Source of the DNA: Phytoseiulus persimilis
Taxonomy: Eukaryota; Arthropoda; Arachnida; Mesostigmata; Phytoseiidae
Length of the DNA: 64,000 nucleotides
Reading direction: 5' to 3'
Assembly: GCA_037576195.1 (NCBI GenBank)
Contig: CM075101.1
Location: forward strand, 47,306,001 to 47,370,000
Below, in pieces: positions 15,201 to 25,900 of this stretch. Positions within the stretch are counted from its first letter, which is position 1. Every line of letters starts with the position of its first letter. The position numbers were made by a program, and so were the translations under genes. The notes under the pieces were generated by a model. That model worked only from the letters and a program-made list of their open reading frames with translations. It was not told where the DNA came from and did no database searches.

Positions 15201-16625
15201 TGTCTGCGCGTGAGCAGCACAAGTACGAGCCAGTCGGCGAGTACGGGCTCCCGCGCACAGATTTCTCACTATCCACTGTCACCCTCTCTCTGACGGGATG
15301 ACGATGACGTCAACAACTTCTACCACCAACAACCACTTCAACCTTTCGACCGTCCTCCTCGTCTCCACTGAAGCTAGAGTGACGTCAGTACGCTTCATTT
15401 GCTGCCACTTCCCACTCGCTCGCTCTCAAGCTGTCTGAATCAGTGCATCATGGAGCTCACGCTGGGCATCTCCCCGGCTCTCGGTCTTCTACTCTTGGGT
15501 TGCCTGGCTGGTTCGGTGACTGAGTAGGCTTTATCAGCCAAGAAGGCATTCGGCTCAGAGTCTCATTGGTGCTTCCGGTTTTCGGTTTGGGAGTGCACTT
15601 CTTTCCGCCGGAAAGAGCGCTCCCGGGACACATCGCCAGATTCCTCGCTCTCAAAGATGGTCAAGTTTTCTTACCACCCCTGACACTGGGGGAATGAGCG
15701 GAAAACCGCAAAAGGGCATTTTTTTCGCAACGCCGTTTTATCAATGGCGTTATTCCTGGCGGATCCGCCGTCATCGCTCCCGTTTGGAGCAGAAACCCCC
15801 CCCCCCCCCTATCAAGGGAGTCGAGCCCAACATGCAGATACTCGGCTGCGATCTCATTTGGATCACAAGAAAATCATCAATCCTCCTCCATTATTATTCT
15901 GGCTCCTCGACGCAAACTGCAAATCGGCTCATTCTAGAAGACTGGACGAATACTTCGTGCGGTCAACCGGAGATCAGTGTGCTCCGAGAATGAAGGCTGC
16001 TGTTACGCCTCGTGCTCTCTATGCGTGCGTTACGTTCTCGACCGATGTGTTACGCGGACCACGGTTCTGAGAGGTCGACTAGGCCCATTGTCAGCACTTT
16101 TTTGATCGTCGCTCCATGTAGGCGGAGGTCAGGGGGCGGCTGCCTGAGAAAATTATCGAGATCGACCCGAGCCGCGCGATGTCTGGTAACGCCACTATTC
16201 CCCTATACCTTTTGCCGAAAAACTCGTCCGAACGTTCGCTTGGGTTAGTTCCGCCCTCTAGGCCTCCGGGTGGATCTCACAACTTACCAACTGAATTTCT
16301 CTCTGGTTTCAGGTCTTGTTTAGTTGATATGTGCCGTTGCGAAGAGAACGGCCGTTGCTTCTGTGATGAGTTTGGCGCCTACGTCCGACACTGTAAGCGC
16401 TACGGAGTCGAAATCAACAATTGGTTGGTTGAAGAGAACTGCGGTAGTCATTGGTGCCCAACAGGAGCGCTGTGGACCCCATGTGGAGGCGTTTGTAGAA
16501 AAACGTGCAAAAACTATAAAACTGCGCAATGCAGCAAGAAGTGTATAGCGGGATGCGAATGCCAAAATAGCTCCGTGTGGCTAGACAACCGTTGTGTCCC
16601 CACTCATCAATGTCCCAACGTGTAA
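212..16625 (+). CDS. cv-2: Crossveinless-2 / BMPER homologue, 5' partial
   Basis: Secreted BMP-binding regulator. Thirteen exons are visible: 212-314, 530-612, 1842-1935, 4773-4855, 7073-7172, 10523-10629, 11836-11988, 12453-12605, 12842-13078, 13290-13424, 13589-13753, 13895-14046, 16313-16625. All junctions are GT-AG and all phases agree, giving 625 aa and a TAA stop. Domains in order: second half of VWC1 (aa 1-34, ending KKSCCLSCR), VWC2 (36-93, CCPSC), VWC3 (95-154), VWC4 (about 166-225), VWC5 (232-290, CCPKC), VWD (from 293, with FGDPHY and later CGLCGNYND), C8, then a TIL module starting [14 protein letters not shown]. Five VWC plus VWD plus TIL is the CV-2/BMPER order. The Asp-Pro of GDPH (aa 302-303) is the family's known acid-labile cleavage site. 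The signal peptide and first half of VWC1 must lie upstream of the window. Other VWC/VWD proteins (chordin, kielin, mucins) have a different module order. Confidence 0.93.
613..1841 (+). other. cv-2 intron between the two halves of VWC2
   Basis: 1.23 kb between a GTGAGA donor and a TTATATTCCAG acceptor. Open frames on both strands overlap one another and show no splice-flanked domain. I see nothing else in it. Confidence 0.6.
1936..4772 (+). other. cv-2 intron between VWC2 and VWC3
   Basis: 2.8 kb phase-1 intron. It carries a pyrimidine-rich stretch at about 4370-4510 with CCCT repeats on the + strand. No gene recognised. Confidence 0.6.
4856..7072 (+). other. cv-2 intron inside VWC3
   Basis: 2.2 kb phase-0 intron ending in a T-rich tract and CCAG. 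A 149-codon open frame at 5677-6126 (+) has no recognisable domain and is covered by open frames on the other strand, so I treat it as chance. Confidence 0.6.
7173..10522 (+). other. cv-2 intron between VWC3 and VWC4
   Basis: 3.35 kb, the largest intron of this gene. It holds the inverted repeat at 8128-8164 and a CGTCGC-rich simple stretch at about 9575-9630. No nested gene recognised. Confidence 0.6.
8128..8164. repeat. Perfect 14-bp inverted repeat in a cv-2 intron
   Basis: CTCGGTCCAACGGT is followed after 9 nt by its exact reverse complement. The arms are GC-rich, so the RNA of either strand could fold into a stable hairpin. Nothing around it suggests a transposon end or a known RNA. Confidence 0.85.
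10630..11835 (+). other. cv-2 intron inside VWC4
   Basis: 1.2 kb phase-0 intron. A 180-codon minus-strand open frame at 10931-11473 has no recognisable motif. Nothing else seen. Confidence 0.55.
14047..16312 (+). other. cv-2 last intron (splits C8)
   Basis: 2.27 kb phase-2 intron (exon ends AA, next exon supplies G). It contains a run of 14 C at 15796-15809 and a short GAGC repeat near 14730. No gene recognised. Confidence 0.55.
15796..15809 (+). repeat. C14 homopolymer
   Basis: Run of 14 C in the last cv-2 intron. It is one of three long C tracts on this strand. Confidence 0.95.
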
Positions 16626-19600
16626 ATTTCCCAGTTCCTCCCCTAAAACCTCGCTTAATGCAGCGAGCTCGTTGTCAACCGGCATACATGAGTAATATCT
16701 GCATCCTACATTGCTGCATACATACTTTCGATCGGGATATCGATCGACGAAGCTTCGTCGGTGTCCCATTCAGAACTACCGACATCGAGAATAGAATTTT
16801 CACCAGGGCACTCCCGAGCAAGACCGTCGAAACACGAAGCTCCGCCTCTCGATCCGGATAGAGTTTACGCAAACCTTCGACGCCGCTCTCGGAATAAGAG
16901 GATTCTTACAAGTTATGCTGACAATAATTTGCTTCTCTCGAGTCCTTGACGAGAAACCATTTCGCCTTATCGAATGCCCCCGATTCCTAAAACTAATTTG
17001 CATGGAGACTTCCATCGAGCGATCTTCAATTTCGATTGAACTTCGAGTCGACACTCAGTCCGCGGTTGCGCCAAATCTTCTGCTAAGCTGGGGGTTCCGA
17101 TGGCGAGACTCTCTGTCTGATTTGCGGAAACTCTCATTTTTCGTAGAGAAAAGAACATCTGGATCGAGAAATTTGAACTCATCAACGTAGCCTGCTCCTA
17201 CCTCCTGGTTACGAGTCTTGATACGCAGGGTATATCGGGAGGGGCTCACGAACAGACGGTGGAAGATAAATATGACTCCCGTGGTGAATCCTTAAATGGT
17301 GGATCCTGAGGTCATCGGTACATGGTGAAATCGTTCATTTCACAATGTACTGGTATTTTGCTCTTGTTTGAGTTTGATGTTTTGCCAACTGACGAAGACC
17401 GTTCCCAGATTATTGTGTCTCGTTCCAGTGTTAAACTTGATCGAGAAGAGGAATATGTACTTAGCTCTGTTCGAGAATCATCGAGACGATATCTCTAACG
17501 AAACTTAATTGGAAATTGAAAAACGAGTATTTATCTGCCACGGATACTGACAGGAAAGCTTACCAACGGTACAATGTTGAATATCTATTGATCATCGTTG
17601 CTTAGTGATTTAATTAATTCATCAGCTGGTGTTGCCACTCTATATTTGAAATATCGGAAAATGGAAATACGCAGAGAAATCAATGAACTACCGGCTACCG
17701 ATGAATGATCCTGTACATAAGCGCTCTGCACACAACTCGGAAGTTCCGGGATGAAAACACCTGCGTACGTCATTGTTGATGCAAGTTGTAACTTTCGATT
17801 CAGTTCCTCCGAAACTAAAATCTCAAGTTAGCGGCTGTAAAAAAAAACTGGAAGATCGGGATGGCTGACAGGAAGCGTTCGATTTCGCTTTACCCAATTG
17901 GACTGCGCGGAGTGAAGTCGATTCGCACCGCTGTGAAGAAAACCACGACAACCGAAGACGACGACAGAAAGCCCTAGATTGATCCGAGTTTTCCTATTGG
18001 CGGTGAAAGTTTCGTAAGGGATTTCTCGGTCATCATGGTAATGGTTTCACACATTATGTATCTTTTGTAGCAAACACGCTTTCGTATCGAAGATGGGAAA
18101 TTACAATGATCGCGATTGTCGACAACATGTTATTTATTTCATCGTAAAAAAACGATTCCTCTAAATATGTCTCCTATTTTGTCACATTGAGCAAGAGATC
18201 AACGACAAGGTTTGTTAGCATGGAATCAAGCTAAGGAAGGAATATGAGTTTAAGAGGACGAACGCAAAAAATCTAAAATCTCATTCCCAGAACCCGAGCG
18301 ATGTGTTTTCTCTCTCATTCTTCAGGACGGCCTAGATTTTTCCTGACCTGGAGGAATCAATGCCCAGGTCGTTTCTCTCCTCATCTTTTTTTCCCAGACT
18401 GATCTACATTCTATAGCGATGGAAACACTCCATATGTCAGCCTTGCGCGGTGGGTCGTCTGAAAACCAACTCTGCGTCTACGAGTTGCAGCACGCGAAAA
18501 CTTTGGGGTCGTGGAGGAGAAGATGCGATTGGAATGAATGTCGGTCTGTACCGACGCCAGCGGAGCATGGAGGCGTTCCCATTCATCTTCATTCCGCAGC
18601 GCGATGCGGGAGCATTCTTGATTTTTCCCATGAATGCGGAATATTGCCTCGAGGGAAGACCAAGAGGCCTTCATGTGATCACATTATCCCGATACGAATC
18701 GCTATTCACACCGTGCCATCGAGCGGCTGGATTTTCCCAGTTCTCCAACGGTCAGGGACTCGCCATCCGAGTGGAGTCGGTTTCAGGCAAAGTTGATCAG
18801 ACGGGGATCTCAGGGGCCGGCCGTTCTGAAGTCAAACTTGGGAGACCAAAGCCCCTGCTTCGCAATTAGTGGAGAGAACCGGATACCGACCCCAGCGCGA
18901 GCCAGTTCCCCTCATTGGTCTACTAGAGGGGAATCCATCATTGTTGTAGGGAAGGATGACGATGTAAAACGAATGAGCGTTGGTCGGACTTCCAGTAAGA
19001 GACCCGGAGCGGGAATCACAATTCGGGACGTGCCTCTGCATCAGTGATTCCTAACCCCTCCCGTCCCGTGGCTTCCTTCAGAGGCACCAAGCGCTGCCGC
19101 ACCCTCCCCCTGGATGGATCGATTTCTTCCACGACTCTCGGAACTTGGACTCATTTCGCTCGTTCCGTTAGCGTATCCTGCTTCCTTTTCCCCAGTTTTC
19201 CCGAGATTGGGAACAAAACAGACTGGAGTGCGGCACCTCCGAAGAGCAACACCCCTGGAGATTCACGAGCTCCCTGACTGACGAATGCGGACTCGGATGC
19301 CTCATCGTCTTGCTCTCATAGCTGTCACTTCAGGTTGTTGCGTTTGAATTTGGTACAGACCAAATCTCTCGATTGCCCAAAGTGCTCCCTGCTTGCCACG
19401 GCGCACTCGGTTCCGGAATCCTGCCTTCGAGCGTTCGGCATCGAATGGAATTCTTCAACAGTTCCGAAGCCACGGGGAGTTTATCTTTGTGGGAATATGA
19501 GGTTCATTCTGTCGGTATTCCGGAGGACTCGAACCGTATGCGCCTCCCTTCCCCCGCCATATGGCTCCCTGCACCACATGGCGGCTCCCCAGGGAGACGC

Positions 19601-22600
19601 TGCTCTACGTCGATCCCGACAGCGATGACGAAGCTCGAGTTCAACGCTAAGGTTGGAAGACAGCTTCAGCTCGGAGTTTCCGTCTGACGATCCATCGAAA
19701 CTCTCGGAAATAATTCCACCACACTAATACCATCTCAAACGGTGCCGTCAGACAGGCAGACTCGATATTCCATTCCGAGACTGAAGCTTGCTAATCCGGC
19801 CGGTAGGGGGAGCCATTGGCCTTATTTCGGTATCAAAGGTGGCTCACGAATTTTTCAGCGATGCCCGTCTTGGATCTCCGTTTCGTGTCATGATTCTTCC
19901 GCGGATAAGGAGAAGCTGGAGAACAGTTATACAGAACGTCTTTGAAATCTGCTCAACGAACCGAGACGATTGAACTCCGAGCGTCCAGCGTCATTCTGCG
20001 GTAGCTTCGAAAGACAATGACGAGATTGTCAATGACTTTCTTCGCCTGGAGTGGAATATCACCGACTGTTTGCAGCAGCAAAATTGTTGTGCTGAAACTC
20101 GATTCGGATCCTCCGGTCATCGAGTTCCTCGCGGAATGTCCTCGTGGTATCGATACATTCACGGAAACTCTAAAGATTCTTGCGTTTCCGACCTTTTCCT
20201 CAATCTTTGCGAGTCGAATGTCGGAAATACCGCCCGGGGCGATCGCTGACTTCTACATTGTGGGTTGCGTGCTCAGAAAGTCCTCTCGGAACTTTGGAAG
20301 CCCCCCAGGAGAAAGGGCGACGTGCTGAATAATGGTCGACGCAAAGCGGTTGTATCCCGAGCCTCGACTTTCCCTGGATTTCGTGCTCAGCGTGTCTGTG
20401 TTGAAGGATAGCTGAATTTTGATCTCCGACGATCCAAGATAAGACAGTTCTCCAAGTGACCAACAACAATGAAAGTTCGTGGAATGCTGATCCTGCGTGT
20501 TTTCCCATGGTGGGCTCCAATGATACCCCCGACGATGAAGAGCAGCTTCCGAAATCTTTTCGATTTGAACGCCGGATGACAACTTCGCACGGGAAGCTTA
20601 CAGCGAAAATTGTCGTTCCACCGTTCAAGTCGCCTTCCTGACCACGATGAGGACGCAAGGGAACCATTACTCAGAACAAATATTCGGTTTGGTGTCGTGG
20701 TCGCAATCCATCATTGTCGATTTCTTATATTGCGAACATACAAAAAATTATTCAGTGACTCTCCGCTGGCAGCTTGTGCCGTTCATTGCGGCAGAAATCC
20801 GGGGAGACGCTTCTAATTGGTCGACTCTTGAACACAGCTTCCCGACTTGCCCACGTCCGCAGAGGGATTCTCATTTTGTTGAGCATCAGTATTCTATGAG
20901 GGCAATGTCGTCCAGGGAAACCCTCAGAACCGCAGCGGAGCCCTCGATCGACCCAAGCGGGCGTCGGGCCGGGCGTCCGGCCAAATCGAAAGTATCTTCA
21001 GTAGGAAACACCGCCATCCGATTGACCAAAAGACGACGGCTGACGAAGTTTCTTATTGTCGAGGAAGAAGCGCCGCCCGAAGGACTCGCGTGACTCGCTC
21101 TGCAGTCATCGTTCGGCTGTTGTAAGCAGTGATTTTATTTGGCGGGTTAGATTTTGTGGTATCATTTTCCCAGGCGGACTTCACTCACGTAACGACGCTA
21201 ATCAGTTCCGTCGTTCGGTTTATCATCTTCAGCTCAACTTCCGGCGTCTATATTTCCCTGCAACGGTGAGCTCACTGTCACATACGAATCGACTGTTTTT
21301 CGTCTCGATATGAGCGTTTTTGAACTGGATATTGATGTTGGCATCTCAGAGGGGAACAGGCGATTCTGGGCAGGAGTGAGGCATTTGCTCTCCGTGCTTC
21401 AGAACATCTGGCTGCAATTTATTCCGAACATGCGATTTTGCGGGAATCTGCGGCGCATGGTTCGAACAGTGCCAACATAGCGCCTGACTGACGATTGTAC
21501 CTGATTCCTACTGGAAAATAAGGCCGAATCGATCCACCAGACATCAGGTCAGACTGATGGTATCAGCAGCGAGCTTCAATACGAGTTTTGAATCCCCCAG
21601 AGAACAAGGCTGCTTCAACAACCGTTTGGATGGCTGCGTAGGCTGAGCGGTCCACTTTGGGTTTATGAGTGGAGTTTGGATCTCCAAGCGAATCGCCTGA
21701 AAACGCCGATTCCTGCGTCTTCACAAACATAGTGTCGACTTCCTGATCTCAGCGAGTCCCCGGCCCATACCAGCTCAATTTTCGTTCCATAGTCCCCCAT
21801 AAGGTCCGCAATATCTCTATTGAAAAAAAAGGCGAATTCATCTCCGAACAGTGCTCCAAGGGCAAGGTTTCGAACAGAGTTGAGCGAGTCGAAATCCCCA
21901 CCCGAACGCTCTGTAGACCGGTAGATGTCGCCGCGTAGCCCCGAGTCTGCGAGGCTGTTGGGTGCTCTGTCTTCCCCAGGAATCCTGAGCGCACTCCGTG
22001 ACAAAGAGCAGAAAACAGATGACGCTAGAGGTTGGGATTAGCAACTGCTCAAGGAGAAGCCTGGAAGAGTTCTTGGAGAGAATTCCTGGCCTGGAGACGT
22101 GAACTAATATCGACCAAGCTCTACAGCATGTCGCTCTGATTACCGGACACTAAGGCCTCACTTTTAAGCCTGGATGTTGAAAGTGTGGGATACTCGGGAA
22201 GGTTTTTGGATATTCCGAGATGTCAATCACCGCTTAGTCCGCTTCCCTTCCAGTTTTCTCATGCCGTGATATCCGATCTCTAGCCGGAAACATTTGCGTA
22301 CCACAGGGACCTTGCGTGCACGCTCCTAAAGAGAACCCGCATAGGCTCGATAGCGATCGCGCACCTCCCAAACTCTCTCCTCGTTGTCGGTACAGGTTGC
22401 GCGTACCATCCACACTGCCATCGACGCTTATCTGCCGGGACCCCGCAACGAGGTCTGAGGCGTTCGAAAGTCAGCTGAGCTCGCGCCCAGAGGTGAAATC
22501 TTGAGGGGAGCCAGAATGCATTCAGGGAAATCCAGTGCTCATCGAGTCGCGCTCGGCGCTACCGCCGTAAAGGGCGGATCGACACGCTGCTGAAGACGCG

Positions 22601-22896
22601 GCTGCCAACGAGTTAGCGGTCGGCTGTCAGACAGGCAGGCAGGTCGCCCTCTCCCCAAAGACCTCCTTCTGGCTCGGTTCTTCTTCAGAAGATCTTTCAC
22701 TTCGGTTAAGCGGCCGGGAAGTGTTGGTTGCCAGATCTCGTTCGCTGACTTGCTCACCTGCCGCTCCTATCGACTGAAGCACGAACGTACTAACTAACAA
22801 ACCTACTGGTTCTCCCAACTGTTGCCGCCTGCCTGCCTGACATCAGGCTCACTCACAGGATACACAGACCGAGAGGATACAGTTGGTGGAGGAGGC
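16626..22896. other. Intergenic stretch, no gene recognised
   Basis: 6.3 kb between the cv-2 stop and the leader of the next gene. About 17270-18300 is more AT-rich. From about 18400 to 21100 many medium open frames overlap on both strands (for example 18450-18869 and 20647-21093, both +), but none shows a domain, a credible splice-flanked exon series or a transposon hallmark. A hairpin lies at 17318-17350. No AATAAA is obvious close behind the cv-2 stop, so its transcript end is not placed. Confidence 0.5.
17318..17350. repeat. Short hairpin downstream of cv-2
   Basis: Two 14-nt arms (GTACATGGTGAAAT and its near reverse complement, 13 of 14 matching) flank a 5-nt loop. It is 0.7 kb past the cv-2 stop. 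Role unknown. Confidence 0.75.
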
Positions 22897-22917
22897 ATGA
22901 CCGCTGCCGAGAGCTGA
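22897..22917 (+). other. Upstream ORF in the leader of the SEA/EGF gene
   Basis: ATG followed by five codons and TGA, ending 22 nt before the proposed start at 22940. If the transcript begins upstream of 22897, ribosomes would meet this ATG first. A direct repeat of ACGTGAAA lies just before the main start. The transcription start is not visible, so function is inference. Confidence 0.4.
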
Positions 22918-22939
22918 TTGACGTGAAAACGTGAAAACG

Positions 22940-25900
22940 ATGAATCTTCGAGTTCTGCACGTCGTTTCATGTGTTTTGTTGTACATTTTGTGCTGCAGTT
23001 TGACGTTGGTGTCGACTTCAACGAGCAATGGTGAGTACCGAGACCGAAAAGGACGGATCGTACAAGTCGGACGGCTGTGACAGAACTTTGACGTGTGCCT
23101 TAGCTCTGCCTCGGTTTGTCTTCTGCTTCACTTCGTAAAATCAAATATCCCTTCAGTTGCCTACTTGAGAAAGTCCATCATGATATTTGCGCGGAACTTG
23201 AGCCTCATCTGAAGAAGAACTTTCCCTAATCGACTCCAATTCTGGCCCGTGTAGCGTCGGATATATCAGAACGCTTTCCCCGATCTACTAGTTTCCCATG
23301 CGCTGCGTTCGAGGGTGATCTGTAGTGGGCCGAAAAACCTCATTGTCATAGAGGCCTGAAACGGTCTGGAACAAGGTTCCAAGATATCACAAGAAAACAA
23401 GAGCCAAGCAGGCAAAGAGAGTGCGAGAAAGTGCCGTTAAGGGTGGAAAGGCATCAAATCACGTCCATCGGTGGGAATGGCGCGGTAAAATCAGAAGACG
23501 GGGCGGACATCGGGTTCGCTTTCATGACGGGAGTCTGAAACATTCGGAGCCGGGTATGACTGAATTATCTGGGCCACAATTTTCTCGGTTCGTCTGCTCC
23601 CCGTCCACCGTTACGGTGGGGACGACGGTGTTGATGAGTTGTATGTCGTATTGCCCCTCTGTTTCCTCGGTGAATGAAACGGAAGGACGAAAACAACGAC
23701 TTTTTGTTGAACGAATGAATATTGGTCTCCGACAGTGCAGGATGAAAATTCGAGGGAGGGGACTCGCGGACGCCCATTTGCGCGGTTTGGATGCAACTGG
23801 AGCCTGACTTCCAACGGTCCTGAAACGAACGAGTTTTTACGTCCGTCTCCGGACGAACATTTCACTCGATCTGAACAGCATCAGCGTCCAGAATGGAAAC
23901 CTACTGCAGCTGGTACAGAGAGCATCAGCGAAGTAATACAGCTTCGATAAGGACAAAACTCTCAACCGAAAAACGATGGGAACGGATATCTGTATGGAGG
24001 CCGAGGAGGCAAACGGCATGCTCTTCTGTCGTGAAATCCATGACGAAGTCGAACTGTCTGATTCACGGGCGCCTCGAAGAGACAGAAATGGGCATGCCCT
24101 CCGATAAGGGGAATAAGGTGATCAAGAACCCCATGAACCACTGCGCGAACATCTCTGGAGCCACAAAGTCAAGCTTCTTTTGCAAAGATAAGCCATCGAG
24201 CGATGACGAACGCGACAACGGCTCGAAATCGGTCCCACCCAGCACGATCGCACTGCACCTTCACCCAGAGTATCTTCTTGTCGCAAGCCACGAGCCGACG
24301 AAGTTCCGCGGTTCTGGGCCAGAGTTCGCTCGAAGCGTCTTCGGCACAGAATAATGCGTTCGGGGCACATTCCGCGAAAGTGTCCGAGGGAGGCAGAGTG
24401 GTCTACCACAATGCAATTCCGCCATTCCGATAACGATAGCGATTGAAGCCAGTCGGACAGCAGCCGAGCGACATTCTGATGTATCGATCCTTCGTTTCGG
24501 TCCATTCCTCGAGCAGCAAAACGAGTGTTCCGTTCGTGCCGCAGAGGTTCCTTCCAAAATGAGACAGCCGAAATTCCGCATCGGAGCCTTGGGCGCCATA
24601 GGGAGCTTCGAGGCTCGTAAAAATGAGGATCTGCAGTTTTTGAAGGGCGGATATCTTGTACGTCTCGTCCATTGTTCCCTGCGGATTCATTTCGGAAACA
24701 TTTTCTCCGCGAGGGCATCACGGTTTGTCTGTTCCCCACTTATTGGTTTCCCGAGACTAAATCGGAACGGACGACATCCGGAGTACCGATGACCGCGTTT
24801 CCTGGTCGAAAGAAGTCGCGGCAACGAATTCCATCATGGTTAGTCCCGACGCCGTGCCGGCGGTCCATCGGCAAGTGGCGGACTGGACGGGAAGACGAGA
24901 ATACGAGGCGACCTGGACGAAGACGCGGTCGACCTGAGCGTGGTCGACCATTCTGGACTCGAAAACCATGATTCCCCGATGCCGATTCTCCCTCTTTGCC
25001 TCGGTTTGGATAGAAGCTCCATGGAGCGCTGATGGAAAGGATGTCAATGTTGCCAATGTCAATAAACTTGAAGACAACTCTGTTTGGAATGCTCATCTGT
25101 CTTGTTCGACTCGCGCACTATCAAGGTTCCCGTCATCAAGATTCACATTGGGCTCGCCATGTCCATCTTGTCATTCCTCGTGAGCTGTTTTTGATTCTCG
25201 TTCCTCTTCTTCGACCACATCGAAAATCGTCTCACCGGAGCCGAAGTTATTTCTCGTTGACCGCGGACCTTTCCAATGAGTCCGGGAATCCGCTGCATTT
25301 GTTCACTGCCCATACTCAACGGATGTCCCTCTTTCAATAACGTCTGGCGAGCGTGTCCCGGGACGTTTCAGAAATGAATGACCGAGTCGGTTCTGACAGG
25401 ATTTGACGGGGGACTCGGGCTTCGTGAATGCACGTTTGTGAAGTTGAAGCGGCTTCGACTCGGGAGATGTTCTAGAAGTCTTTTTCGACATAGTTAGCGG
25501 AAGTCGCGGGTTCGCAGCAGCTATTGACTCAGACGTTCCATGGCGCACCCAGAGCGCAAGCCATGTTCTGGATCTTTGTTTTCCAACGGCCGAATTTTCT
25601 CTCCGTTTTCCTTCACCTCTTGTTTCTGAACCCGAAGCCCGATTCCCATCGATGAGTCCACCGCGCCGTGTCGGCTCTTGTCGTCAAACTTTGGAACCGA
25701 TATTGGATACTCGACGTCGTTGTCGTCTTTGGCCGTCTTCTCGACCGTTCCCCGACAGCGTCGTTGGAGACATGGCTTTCAGTCGGAGACTCGTTGAAGA
25801 AAAGAAAAAACTGAACAGATTTCTCTCCGCTGATAGCGACCGCCGGCGAGCCGATGAAAAGCTGAAGGATGCCAATGCTACTTTGAAATCTCTCTGAGGT

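Noticed and set aside
24122-24739. 205-codon minus-strand open frame
   Set aside because: Other frames on both strands are also open over it, and no family motif is visible.
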